Made by a program: the position numbers and the translations under genes
Notes under the pieces: model-generated
What the model saw: only the letters and a program-made list of their open reading frames with translations
Database searches by the model: none
What the model was told of the DNA's origin: nothing
Shown here: piece after piece, positions 34,885-44,600 of the stretch
Numbering within the stretch: the first letter of the stretch is position 1
Layout of the letters: each line of letters opens with the position of its first letter
Assembly (NCBI GenBank): GCA_945868575.1
Contig: CAMBMH010000010.1
Span: 1 to 50,443 of the forward strand
Source: Singulisphaera sp. GP187
Lineage (GTDB): Bacteria > Planctomycetota > Planctomycetia > Gemmatales > Gemmataceae
DNA: 50,443 nt
Direction: 5' to 3'

Positions 34885-34914
34885 GAGAAAATCACATTGT
34901 AATGAGAAAATCAC
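34885..34914. repeat. 11-bp direct repeat between convergent genes
   Basis: GAGAAAATCAC occurs at 34885-34895 and again at 34904-34914, in the 69-bp gap between DUF1501 and the RTX gene. Confidence 0.7.
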
Positions 34915-34929
34915 CTCATAAGGAGATTA

Positions 34930-37653
34930 TCAAACTACCCGGTTAGCCCAATTGAGTCGGCCCTTTGAGCTGAATAGTTCCGCCAGGGTTACCGTCACCA
35001 GACCATCTCCGGCATTCCCATCATTGTAGCTTACATTTGAGTTTCCTTTGTCGGTACCCCAGGGGTTGCGCATTACCAGGCTTTGAAGCTGGCCTTGGGC
35101 ATTTAGGTTGAGACTCCACACGGTATAAGCATGATTGGTCACAAATTTTCTCCCCAATGTGCCAGGAACTCGAGGGGGACCAACCACCTCATTGGCCGAA
35201 TCCGCAAAAGAGATCGTTAGGTATTGAGGCTGGGGACCTAAAAAGCGTTGGGCAATGTCGAGGCCAAGAGCGGTCGCGTTGGCATAGCCCCCCGGCCTGG
35301 GCGCGCTAAGGAAGGGAACGCCGGTTTGGACACTTCCAAATAATTGGAAAACTTCATCTGCGCCGGTGCTGGCCAGATCGGCATAGTTGAAGGTTCCCGC
35401 GACCCTGGGATCCGCCATTGCAATTGCCTTTTCCGCGATCGCAACCCAGATCGAATCCTCAGGGCCAAGGTTGGCATAGTTTGGCCGGGTTTGACTTCCG
35501 GGATTGAGCGGAAGAACATTGTCTACCCTGTAAAAGGTTCCGCCGAGATTCAGGCCAAATGTTCCATCTCCAAAATCGACCATGTTTTTCCGGATAGCCC
35601 AGGAATTCCCTGGGCCGTTGTCCCGTGCCATCGCCCCAAGTGCGGACACCACTTTGCAATCGCTGACTACACCCTGACTGATGTCAGTTGCCTTGGGACC
35701 GACGCTTGAGAACAAGGGATTGGCCGAAAATGTTTTGGTTGCAAGTGTGGCCGGAAACGCTGGTCCGGGAATGCGATCGCCGTTCAGGACCCTGTCGGCT
35801 CCACCATTGATAAAAGCGGCCACAGCCTGGTCCGCGTCCTGATTCGTAAAATCATTGAGAATGTCGCCTCCCAAGCCGGTCGGGGCCGGTCTTGGATCCT
35901 TGTCGCGCCAGAAGATATCCCTGCCAGCATTCCCAGTCATGGAATCGAAATATTGATCGTCGATGGCGACGATCCAGTCATCCCCTTCTCCACCAAAAAG
36001 AGTGTCAATACCTCCATCGCCGTTGATGGTGTCATTTCCATTGCCACCGTAAATCGTGTCAAATCCTTCTCCACCAAGGAGGAGATCCACGCCATTATCG
36101 CCGTAAATCGTGTCGTTGCCATTGCCGCCCCTGATCCGATCGTTGTCCACATCCCCATGGATAATATCATCACCATCATTTCCCTCGATGGTGTCGTTGC
36201 CATTGCCACCGTTGATCTTGTCGGATTCTGTATCACCGAAAAGGCCATCGTTGCCATCGTTTCCGTTGATGGTGTCAATACCCTCCCCGCCATGTATGGT
36301 ATCGCTATCCTCGTTGCCACTTAGGACATCGTCGCCTGTGCCGCCGTTAATCGTGTCATTGCCCAGTCCACCGCTGATCAGGTCGTTGCTTTCGCCGCCA
36401 TTGATGGTATCGTTGCCATTGCCACCCACAATCACATCAGGCCCAAGATCCCCGTTTGCCCTGTCGTTGCCATCATCCCCGTTGAGTGTATCCGCGCCGT
36501 CACCGCCATTGATTGTGTCGTCATTACTGCCTCCATTAAGGCCATCATCGCCTGTCCCGCCGGAGATAGAATCATTGCCAGCCTCGCCGAAAATCGTGTC
36601 GGCCCCATCATCTCCATTAAGGATGTCATTACCATTGTTTCCATTGATGTTGTCATTCCCCGGGCCGCCGGAAAGGGTGTCGTTGCCTTCCCCACCACGG
36701 ATTGTGTCATTCCCGGAATCGCCCCGAATATTATCATTGCCCGGGCCGCCGAAAATGTCATCATTCCCCTCACCTCCACCGATGGCATCCACTCCCTCGT
36801 CACCATTAATGGTGTCATATCCATCGCCACCACCGATGGAATCATTTCCCAACCCGCCCGAAATCCGGTCAATCCCGGTCCCGCCACCCAGGGAATCATC
36901 CCCTCCCTCTCCGTTTATTATGTCATTACCGTCATCGCCCTGGATCCAATCCATTTCATCCCCACCAAAAATGGTGTCATCACCCAGACCCCCATGGATA
37001 GTATCCCGACCTCCAAAAGTGGAGATGATGTCATTTCCCGCGCCACCATCAACCGAGTCGTTGCCCGCCCCCGTGCGAATGGAATCATTGCCCAGGCCAC
37101 CAAGCACTTGATCCAAACCACCCTGGGAGATGATCGTGTCGTTGCCTTCACCACCCTCGATGGTATCATTGCCCGCTCCGGTGGTGATCCTGTCGTCACC
37201 GGCCTGACCGTTGTAGGTGCCCGGCCCTATCCCCTGAATGTTGTCGTTGCCTAGCCCACCGAGAATTGTGTTGGTCGACCTGCCGCCAATGAGGATGTCG
37301 TTGCCGGGTCCGCCTTCCGCCTGGACGGGATTGCGAAATAAAGAAGCGTTAAAAGTATCATTGGCCAAACCACCCACAAACCGGATCTGGCGAACCACGC
37401 CGGAAAGGTAGGTCCCTATGACCTGACTGGCGCCTTCGATTACCTTGACCTGTTCGATTTGCGCGGCACCCGATCCAAGCAGATGATATTCCACGCGAAC
37501 AGTAGTCGGGGTCTCGTTGCAAACAATCCCAAGAATTCCGTTGGCCGGGTTGAGTCCAATCATGGCAACGGTGGGGACCGTCCGGGTTTCCAACTCCTCT
37601 AAGCCCTTAACCGTGCCCTTAACGGGGGTGAAACCAGAAATGGATTTCTTCAT
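34930..37653 (-). CDS. Secreted RTX-repeat protein fused to a C-terminal calpain-like cysteine protease domain
   Basis: A 907-residue protein starting at ATG 37653 with GGGAG 7 bases upstream. The N-terminus has a planctomycete-type tag (LEELETRTVPTV), then a beta-rich region to about 100. About 49 glycine/aspartate RTX nonapeptide-like repeats (GGxGNDxIxGG, GNDTINGGE and so on) run from about 110 to 570; in other proteins these form Ca2+-binding parallel beta rolls. The C-terminal 250 residues look like a calpain-type C2 protease: ISQGVVSDCKVVSALGAMA with Cys666, NHAYTVW with His841 and RNPWG with Asn863, the Cys-His-Asn triad in the right order. The usual GDCWF is SDCKV here. Target unknown; see the promoter at 37754-37783. 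Confidence 0.88.
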   Translation of the reverse strand: MKKSISGFTPVKGTVKGLEELETRTVPTVAMIGLNPANGILGIVCNETPTTVRVEYHLLGSGAAQIEQVKVIEGASQVIGTYLSGVVRQIRFVGGLANDTFNASLFRNPVQAEGGPGNDILIGGRSTNTILGGLGNDNIQGIGPGTYNGQAGDDRITTGAGNDTIEGGEGNDTIISQGGLDQVLGGLGNDSIRTGAGNDSVDGGAGNDIISTFGGRDTIHGGLGDDTIFGGDEMDWIQGDDGNDIINGEGGDDSLGGGTGIDRISGGLGNDSIGGGDGYDTINGDEGVDAIGGGEGNDDIFGGPGNDNIRGDSGNDTIRGGEGNDTLSGGPGNDNINGNNGNDILNGDDGADTIFGEAGNDSISGGTGDDGLNGGSNDDTINGGDGADTLNGDDGNDRANGDLGPDVIVGGNGNDTINGGESNDLISGGLGNDTINGGTGDDVLSGNEDSDTIHGGEGIDTINGNDGNDGLFGDTESDKINGGNGNDTIEGNDGDDIIHGDVDNDRIRGGNGNDTIYGDNGVDLLLGGEGFDTIYGGNGNDTINGDGGIDTLFGGEGDDWIVAIDDQYFDSMTGNAGRDIFWRDKDPRPAPTGLGGDILNDFTNQDADQAVAAFINGGADRVLNGDRIPGPAFPATLATKTFSANPLFSSVGPKATDISQGVVSDCKVVSALGAMARDNGPGNSWAIRKNMVDFGDGTFGLNLGGTFYRVDNVLPLNPGSQTRPNYANLGPEDSIWVAIAEKAIAMADPRVAGTFNYADLASTGADEVFQLFGSVQTGVPFLSAPRPGGYANATALGLDIAQRFLGPQPQYLTISFADSANEVVGPPRVPGTLGRKFVTNHAYTVWSLNLNAQGQLQSLVMRNPWGTDKGNSNVSYNDGNAGDGLVTVTLAELFSSKGRLNWANRVV
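35963..37320 (-). repeat. RTX-type nonapeptide-coding repeat array
   Basis: Within the gene above, the DNA itself is highly repetitive because it codes for about 49 RTX nonapeptides (GGxGNDxIxG pattern). This also produces long mirror open frames on the other strand (for example 36110-37111), which are not genes. Confidence 0.9.
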
Positions 37654-37753
37654 TGGAGGACTCCCGAACGGTGTGGTGCAGAGGCAACATTTGACAAAAA
37701 TCCGGCCAAAAAGAGCCAAATTAGCCCATTTGAATAAACTGACATTCGTATCC

Positions 37754-37783
37754 ATAATACAAATCCATATCGTTTTTTGTCAA
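37754..37783 (-). promoter_or_regulatory. Sigma70-like promoter of the RTX-calpain gene
   Basis: On the minus strand TTGACA (reverse of 37778-37783, an exact -35) and TATTAT (reverse of 37754-37759) are separated by 18 bp. The start codon at 37653 would be about 95 bases downstream of the transcription start. Confidence 0.65.
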
Positions 37784-37953
37784 TAGGTTTCCGCCGGGGG
37801 GGCATTGCGGATTGGGACGGATGCACAATTCCATCCAGTACTGCCTTTGTTGCCAAATGGATTTCCCCTCCCGGAATCCGCAACCGTTCCGGGCATGTGC
37901 CGAATAAGATGACCAAAGCTTCCAATTCACCAACAGATAGAGTTTGTCAAACC

Positions 37954-39195
37954 ATGTCAACCGACAATTCCACCTCTTCCCAACGAACCACGAATTCTTC
38001 CTCAATGGGGTGTTTTGGTGCCGCCGTTGTTCTTGGGTTTGGGATGTTTGTGCTTGGCGTGGGACTTTTTGTTCTGGGTGCCGGGTGGATTGTTTCCTCG
38101 GTCCAATTGATGGATTTCCGTTGGGAGGCCCCCGAGGGGCCCCGTTTGGAAGAATATTCCCTTCGCGGAGATGCCAAACGGGACGATGTCCAAACCACCG
38201 ACCGTGTCGCGGTTGTCCATGTGGGCACAGTTATGGTGGAGGGGTTGATTGACGATGCGATCGACCAGTTGGAATTGGCGGTTTCCGACCCAAGGGTCAA
38301 AGCGGTCGTGGTGCGGATCGATTCTCCCGGAGGGACCCTCACGGCGAGCGAGGACCTCCACCGGAGGCTGATGGAAATCAAAAACGCCACAGGGCGCACA
38401 GAAGCGGGCACACCAAGGGTATTGGTCGCTTCGATTGGTCCCATTGCCGCTTCGGGCGGTTACTACATCGCCGCGCCAAGCCATACCATTTTTGCCGAAA
38501 ATAGCTCTCAAACGGGATCAATAGGGGTTTTTGTCTCCTTCCCGACCGTTGAGGGGCTTGCCAAACAGTACGGCTTTGGCATGACCCTTGTCAAACAGGG
38601 GGAAATCAAGGATTCGGGAAGCCCGTTTCGCGCGATGAGCACCAAGGAAAAACAGGTTTGGCAGGACCTTGTCGATGATGGCTATCGCCAGTTCCTGACG
38701 GTAGTCGAGGAGGGTCGCCCCCAACTCAAAGGCAAGCTCCTTGAACCCATCAAGATCAAGGCCCTTCGCGCAGGACCCACCGGGGCCGATGGTCCGGCCG
38801 AATACTCCCGTTACCGGGCCGATGGCGGACTTTGGACGGCGAAACAGGCAAAGGAGGTCGGCCTGATCGACAAGCTTGGTTCGCTGGATGATGCCATTGA
38901 TGAGGCGATCCAGAAAGCCGGACTTCCCAAGGATACACTGGTGGTTGAATACGATCGCCCCGCAGGTTTTCTTGATTCGCTATTGGGTCGGGAACGACAT
39001 CGTCACGACAAATTTCTGGACATTCCCGGATTCGACAAAGCGCTTTCCTTTGTTTCGACCGGGCCAAGAGCCTGGTGTCTGGCATCGGGATATGAAATGG
39101 AAGGATTGGCGGCTTTGGCCCAAAAAGGTGGACAACGCAGGAAACTCCCAGGCGCGGTGCCCCTGTCCGGACCAAAGCGCCAACCAGCAAGATAG
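37954..39195 (+). CDS. sppA: Signal peptide peptidase SppA (36K type)
   Basis: A 413-residue membrane-bound peptidase that degrades cleaved signal peptides. One N-terminal helix (about 22-48) anchors it. The protease core has RIDSPGGTLTASEDL and PIAASGGYYIAA with catalytic Ser167 and KQGEIKDSGSPFR with Lys219; the 52-residue Ser-Lys distance matches B. subtilis SppA, and TGSIGVFVS is intact. The ATG at 37954 gives a compact cytoplasmic N-terminus; an upstream in-frame start at 37909 is possible, and neither has a strong ribosome binding site. The Lys/Arg/Pro-rich C-terminal 60 residues are unusual. It is divergent from the RTX-calpain gene. Confidence 0.92.
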   Translation: MSTDNSTSSQRTTNSSSMGCFGAAVVLGFGMFVLGVGLFVLGAGWIVSSVQLMDFRWEAPEGPRLEEYSLRGDAKRDDVQTTDRVAVVHVGTVMVEGLIDDAIDQLELAVSDPRVKAVVVRIDSPGGTLTASEDLHRRLMEIKNATGRTEAGTPRVLVASIGPIAASGGYYIAAPSHTIFAENSSQTGSIGVFVSFPTVEGLAKQYGFGMTLVKQGEIKDSGSPFRAMSTKEKQVWQDLVDDGYRQFLTVVEEGRPQLKGKLLEPIKIKALRAGPTGADGPAEYSRYRADGGLWTAKQAKEVGLIDKLGSLDDAIDEAIQKAGLPKDTLVVEYDRPAGFLDSLLGRERHRHDKFLDIPGFDKALSFVSTGPRAWCLASGYEMEGLAALAQKGGQRRKLPGAVPLSGPKRQPAR

Positions 39196-39219
39196 CCGAT
39201 TGCTTACTTGAGATGCTTG

Positions 39220-41361
39220 TTATTTGGCGGCTATACCGGCCGGTCTCGAAGGCTCGGCGGGAACAGGCACAACGGGGCGCGGTTTTGGGTTGATAGGGGT
39301 GGGCAATGGCTTGTCTGTGGCGCCAAGGGAAACCTCCGCTGCGTGTTCCATCAGAATCCGCTTGATTTCCCGGACCGCCAAAGGGTGTTGATGGACGGTG
39401 GTGTGTCCCGCCGGGACAATCACCCTGCTTTCCGAATCGACCAGGGTCGCACTTTGCAATCCCACCACCCCGTCTCCGGCATCGTTTTTGTTAAGCTCCA
39501 AAAGTGCGCTATAAATCGGCCCAAACTGGCCAGGCTCTTTTCCCGCAATTGTGTGCCAGCGAACTCCCTCCGGCGTGGTACGGGCGAGCGCGGCCAACAA
39601 GCGTGATTTGGGACTTAAAAGCTCGACCGATGTTGGAATATGACCGTTGGCCAACCTCTTGTGCAGGGAGGGATCGAGTTTGGAAAGCATTCCCCCAAAA
39701 TCCCGGACTTGCTTGGGAAGCATGGGGATCGACGCCGCGAGCCTGCCAACGGGTGAAGGGCTCAAGGACGAGCCGCCAAAAGGCGCCGCGCAGAAAACCG
39801 CCCGCTTGACCAGTGGATGTTTTTCAAAGAAAAAGAGGCGCTCCACTTCGCGCCGGTCCTGTTCATCGCTAAAGTTCAAGTCTTCGAATGCCACACCAGG
39901 ACTAAGGCTGTTCCATATTTCGTTGCCACTATCAACGGTAAGCAATCGGCTGATCAGACCACCCATACTGTGGCCGATCAGAACCATATTATCAAGCGCC
40001 TTGTCCTCCATGTTTGGATCGACCTCATTGCGCGTGACCAATAGCTTGTCACGCAGATCGGCGGCAGGCATGATAAATGGGAGAGCGGTCGGATAAAAAT
40101 AGGCCCAGACCTGATATTTTTCCCGGAATTCTTCGTCGGCCATCATGTCATTTACCAGGGGCGTCCAAGTGATTGGGCTCGAAAGCAGACCATGAACCAG
40201 CACAACGGGAATTTTTCCCTTTTGATAAGGCTGAAGCAAATAAAGACCATATCGCTCCTCGATCCGGTTCGCCGCCAGGAAACCGACATAGTCGAGCCCT
40301 TCCAGTCCCGATTTTGCAAGCGTCGACGCCAACACCGTCGTGGTGTCCGCTTCGAGCGATATGGCGCGACCATTCACATGGATGATAGGCTCATCAAGCG
40401 GGTCTCTGAGCTCGATGGCGGGGGGGCGGTCGAGGCGAAGGTCCGCAATCCTGTCCGGAAACCGGATGAACGCGGTTCCCGCAAGAAGGCTTTGACCTAT
40501 GTGGATGTTTGCAAAAGGCGTGGTGGTTTTTTGACTCGATTGCAAAACAACCGGCACACCCAATCCATAGTTCCGGTGATGGGTTTCGATTCCAATGACC
40601 CGTAGTTCCTGGCAGGGGGTCATTCGTGTCAGGTTTGAGTTGGACACCCGGGGATGCTTGGAAACCAGCGGAAGCGTGAATGGTTCTGCCTCGGTGCGCA
40701 CCTTGAGCAACCAGGTTTTCTGATCCACTTCATGGACCAATTGTGCCAGGTTTTTGTTGTAAAGTTCGCAAGCATGAATGAAGCGGGGATCGTAGATGTC
40801 CTGGGGCTTGAGGATTTGCCTTTTGGTGCCTCCATCCTTTTGGGATGAAATGGATGTGAAATCGTGATCTACCTGTTGGTCTATGGTGCCAGAATGTGCC
40901 ATCAAAAAATGAAATGCGTAGCCTGACGCCAGGTAATGGTGACCCATGGCTTCGGTTTTGCGGAGCTTGCCCATAGCCAATGCCAATCGGGAGTGGATTT
41001 CCGAAAGGGCAAACAATTTCTCGCTGTTGGGCTCGATCAAAACCTCCTCATGGAGGGCCCTGGCGGCGCTGGCGGGTGATTTCGCGTAGATTTTGGCGAG
41101 GTCACTTTCCCGGAGTGTCTGCTTGGTTCTCTCGGTGAGATTGGTGTATTGGCTACCCGCGACCCCCAGGACCTCATTCCTCGAAGGGTATGCCTTTTCC
41201 TTGCTGAGTCGTTTGACGCCGATGCTTTGGCAACCCGACACCACGAGAAAGGCCAAGGCAATAAAACCAACCCACCCGGTCCCGGTGATCCGAAACCCGG
41301 CTTTCTTGAAAAGCCCATTGATCAATGAATTCCAACGCACCCAATTGCCTTTGCAAAGCAC
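39220..41361 (-). CDS. Large alpha/beta-hydrolase lipoprotein (lipase/esterase-like)
   Basis: A 713-residue protein with a lipoprotein signal (LVVSGC, Cys44). Residues about 60-380 form a helical and beta-rich region without a recognised family; the alpha/beta hydrolase fold starts about 385 with VVLVHGLLSSPITWTPL (oxyanion HG) and the nucleophile elbow LIGHSMGGLISR with Ser465. A late Asp and His (VIVPAGHTTVHQHP) can complete the triad. Similar PGAP1-like or esterase proteins occur widely, with unknown natural substrates. The ATG at 41361 starts a long n-region; a TTG at 41325 is a possible alternative. The C-terminus is Pro-rich. It ends 24 bp from the convergent sppA. Confidence 0.83.
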   Translation of the reverse strand: MLCKGNWVRWNSLINGLFKKAGFRITGTGWVGFIALAFLVVSGCQSIGVKRLSKEKAYPSRNEVLGVAGSQYTNLTERTKQTLRESDLAKIYAKSPASAARALHEEVLIEPNSEKLFALSEIHSRLALAMGKLRKTEAMGHHYLASGYAFHFLMAHSGTIDQQVDHDFTSISSQKDGGTKRQILKPQDIYDPRFIHACELYNKNLAQLVHEVDQKTWLLKVRTEAEPFTLPLVSKHPRVSNSNLTRMTPCQELRVIGIETHHRNYGLGVPVVLQSSQKTTTPFANIHIGQSLLAGTAFIRFPDRIADLRLDRPPAIELRDPLDEPIIHVNGRAISLEADTTTVLASTLAKSGLEGLDYVGFLAANRIEERYGLYLLQPYQKGKIPVVLVHGLLSSPITWTPLVNDMMADEEFREKYQVWAYFYPTALPFIMPAADLRDKLLVTRNEVDPNMEDKALDNMVLIGHSMGGLISRLLTVDSGNEIWNSLSPGVAFEDLNFSDEQDRREVERLFFFEKHPLVKRAVFCAAPFGGSSLSPSPVGRLAASIPMLPKQVRDFGGMLSKLDPSLHKRLANGHIPTSVELLSPKSRLLAALARTTPEGVRWHTIAGKEPGQFGPIYSALLELNKNDAGDGVVGLQSATLVDSESRVIVPAGHTTVHQHPLAVREIKRILMEHAAEVSLGATDKPLPTPINPKPRPVVPVPAEPSRPAGIAAK

Positions 41362-41525
41362 ATCATGATACCCAATGCAGTGGCATAACCGCCCATGGCT
41401 ATTCGGCGCAAGAGATGACAGATTGCATCAACCAAATTCCCCAGACTACTTATTTTTTTGGCATTAGGTCCAACAAAATGGGGGATTTGAGTAGACATGT
41501 CGACGAAAAGGTACACCAGTACGAC

Positions 41526-41550
41526 AAAAAAAGAGGGGAGTTCTCTCCCC
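41526..41550 (-). terminator. Terminator of the Gld/DUF4340 operon
   Basis: On the minus strand a 6-bp GC-rich stem (GGGGAG/CTCCCC, 41545-41550 with 41535-41540, loop of 4) is followed by a run of seven T (A-tract 41526-41532 on the plus strand), 67 bp after the stop. Confidence 0.8.
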
Positions 41551-41616
41551 CCACTAAGGCGAATCCCTGAGGATCCGCAACAAATACCGGATTTCAGATC
41601 CTGTTTTTGCAGAACC

Positions 41617-44600
41617 TTAGTTGCCACCCACAGGGTCAAGGGGAGCCAATTTGAGGTTGCCTCCAACCGACGGAGGGAGGGGCTTGGCGAGCTGGGCCGG
41701 ACTTCGCAGCAGTCGTTCCAGATCCGCTTGTCCAAGGACAAGAATTTCCCCAGGCGCGGTTTTATCCGCGACGGCAAACCTGCGGGGCGAACCCTCTTCA
41801 GCGGTGCCAATCTTGAGGATTCGGGTTCCGGAGCGACTTGTGATCTCAATCACGGTTTCGGCCGGGTCGAGTCCAAAAAGTTTTGCATCGCCGCCTTTGT
41901 CGGTGGCATAGCGTTCGAGTCTCAACGAGGCAAAAGCGCCAAGCGTGTCATTAACAGTTTCGGTTAACAGCTTGACCTCGGGTTTCCCCGCGATCTCCCA
42001 CCCTTCTCCCTTTCGGACAAGTTGGGTGGTTCCGGCTGTCCGCGAAATCCAGCGGACCGATTCGATCGACAGAGCATCAATAGGTGGCTCGAAAACATTG
42101 CGCTGGGAGCGGACCTCTCCCATAAGCCGTTCGGCCACAGGCAAATCAAGGAGAAACACAGGGTCCTTGCCAGCAAGTTTCCCGTGAATGCGCCCGTCGG
42201 CCAGGCGACTGCCCAATTGAAGTTCAAGAACAGGCTTGCCGGCAAGCGTCAGGGTCCACGAACCGAAAGGCTTGTCGAGTCCGTACTCTTTAAGCTTTTC
42301 AGGAGTCGCTTTGTCCGATATCCACTCGGAAACGGAAAGTTTCGCCAGGTTGGATGCGATTCGGGCCAAGGCGTCCGCATCGACTTCAGCCTGGACGGGC
42401 TCGGTCATCTTCCAGAAGGGTCCTTGCCGAGCGAGGGTGATTTTGCGCGGGCCACGCTCCCATTTGGCGCCATCAAAAGCGCCAACAGAAACCCCAAGCA
42501 CACCAATGCTCCGGTCCTTGAACCATAATGACCTCGGCGAGAAAGCAAGGTTCAACCTTTCGGAAAGGCGCCCCACCGTTCCGGTCCCTTCGAGTCGGGC
42601 AAGTCGCCCTTTTTGCTCCTCCTTGCCCAATTGAAGTCGCTGGATTTGCGGCTTGCCATCGGGGCCGACGATTTCCCATTCGACGATTCCCTGCGCGGGT
42701 TCAAGCCCAAGCGCCTTGGAATCGGCCGGTTTGAACGCTACGACCTGCTCCGAGCGAAGCCGGGCGATATCAGCCAGCCAATCCTGAACGACAAGGTTGT
42801 CGGCGCCAAACACGATGGGTTTGGTCTGTTTCCAGGCGTCGCCTTCGCGGACGACTTCAACGGTTTCGGCCCCGCGTATCAAGCGGAATTTCCGGATCGG
42901 ATTTGGATCGAGTCGGACAAGGATCCGGTCGACCAGATCAAGCGGCTTGCGTTCGAGAGCGCGAACGATATCCGGTCCAATCGCCATCACACCCTGTCCC
43001 GCGTCTACGCGGGCGTGGAACGATCCGGGTTCGTCCGCAATCGGACTACCGATTTCGATGGTGTGCTCCTCGGTTCCGGAGACATTGCCTGGCTTGGGCG
43101 CGCCCAGAGGCTGATCCGCCGACTTGAGTCGAACCACAACCTTGATCCTTGGGACATCAAGCCCGTAGGCTTTGAGGTCGACTTTCGACCCATACGCAAT
43201 GAATCTTCCACCACGAAGGTTGAAAAGGGTTCCCAAAAGGGTCGAGATGGCTTCGGTGTCGGCGGGCATTTCACCTTCTTTGGCGCGCACAACCCAGCCA
43301 CTGCCCGCGCCGGTTTGTTCCCCACCCGTCAAACGGGCAAGTTGATGATTGCCACCCGCCAGGTAGAACCGGACCGATTCCACTCGGGTTGTGTCGATGG
43401 CCAAAGCCACATTTTCCAAAAGCCCCAAAGGTGCACCGTCGATGTTCTTTGCCAATTCGGCGGGGAGCAGGAACACCGGGGCCTGACCCGCGACCCGTGC
43501 GACGCGTGATCCACCCTTGGCATCCCCAATTTCAAGAGTCAGATCCGGCTTGTCTTTGATGGCGAGGACGACCTTGGTCGCTTTATCACCCAGACCCAGG
43601 TCTTTGCCCTGTTCGGTTTTCAGAGCCTCGTAGCTTTCCACCTTGAGACCGACCAATCCACCCAAAAGAGGATCGGATTTGGCGGAAACCAGGTCGGTGT
43701 CAAACGGCTCCTTCAGTTTCCAAATGGTTTTCATGGGCTGATCGGGCGCGACGGGACCAGGTCCCTTTTTCACCAAAAGAACAGGCGGCTGACCCGGCTT
43801 TAGGATTTTCAGACTGGTCAGATCGTCGGCGTTGAGGTTGAGCGGGCTGCGGGGCAGCCAGGCCAAAACGGGTCGGACAATCTGGGATTGCAGGTCCGCG
43901 CCAAGGGTAAAAACCTCCGGGCGATCGCTGATTTTGGCATAAAACGAGGGCTTTTCGGCGGGTTCGGGCGGCTGTCCGGGACCGGGCGGTGGCGTTTCCT
44001 TTTTGGTGGAAGGACGGGCGCGACCCACAAAAACGATTGTCGTGACACCAGGCTTGCCGGCTTCGGGCGCGGTGACAATCTCGACTCGCGATGCCGAATC
44101 TCCCAGACCATATTCCTTTTCGAGGGTCGACTTGTCCGCCGTTTCACGAATCCAGTCCCCCGCCTCAAGCGATGAAAGCGCGCTGGTCAATTGGCTGACA
44201 AGTCCCTCATCGACGGCTGTTGCAGCCGGGGTGGTGAGTTTCCAGGACTCCTTGTCCTTTTGAATAGTGACCGGTTCCCTCGAACCTGGCGCGAACAATC
44301 GGACCGTCTGGATGCTTGCCAAGGATGGCATAGGAATCTTGCGATCACGATACGCAAGCGATTCACGGGTGGCCGAGGCGACGACCGCATCGTCGACCTC
44401 GTTCAGCCGATTGATTCCGGCAACCGCCACAGCAATTTTCTTGTTCTTTTCATCCCGGCGACCCAATTGGATCTCCATGGAACGCTCGCGACTGGGCCGA
44501 TTGCCCGAGGCATCCTTGGGCCACAGCGAAGCGGTTTCCTTCACAGTGACCTTGAGCGTGGCGGAAGGTTTTACCAGGCCCAAGTCCTTGCGCTTGTCCG

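Noticed and set aside
36110-37111. A 333-residue Pro/Ser-rich plus-strand frame opposite the RTX gene, and the DNA repeat array as a possible CRISPR
   Set aside because: The repeats are codon-phase RTX nonapeptides with variable units; the spacing and lack of identical repeats and unique spacers rule out CRISPR, and the mirror frame is an artefact.
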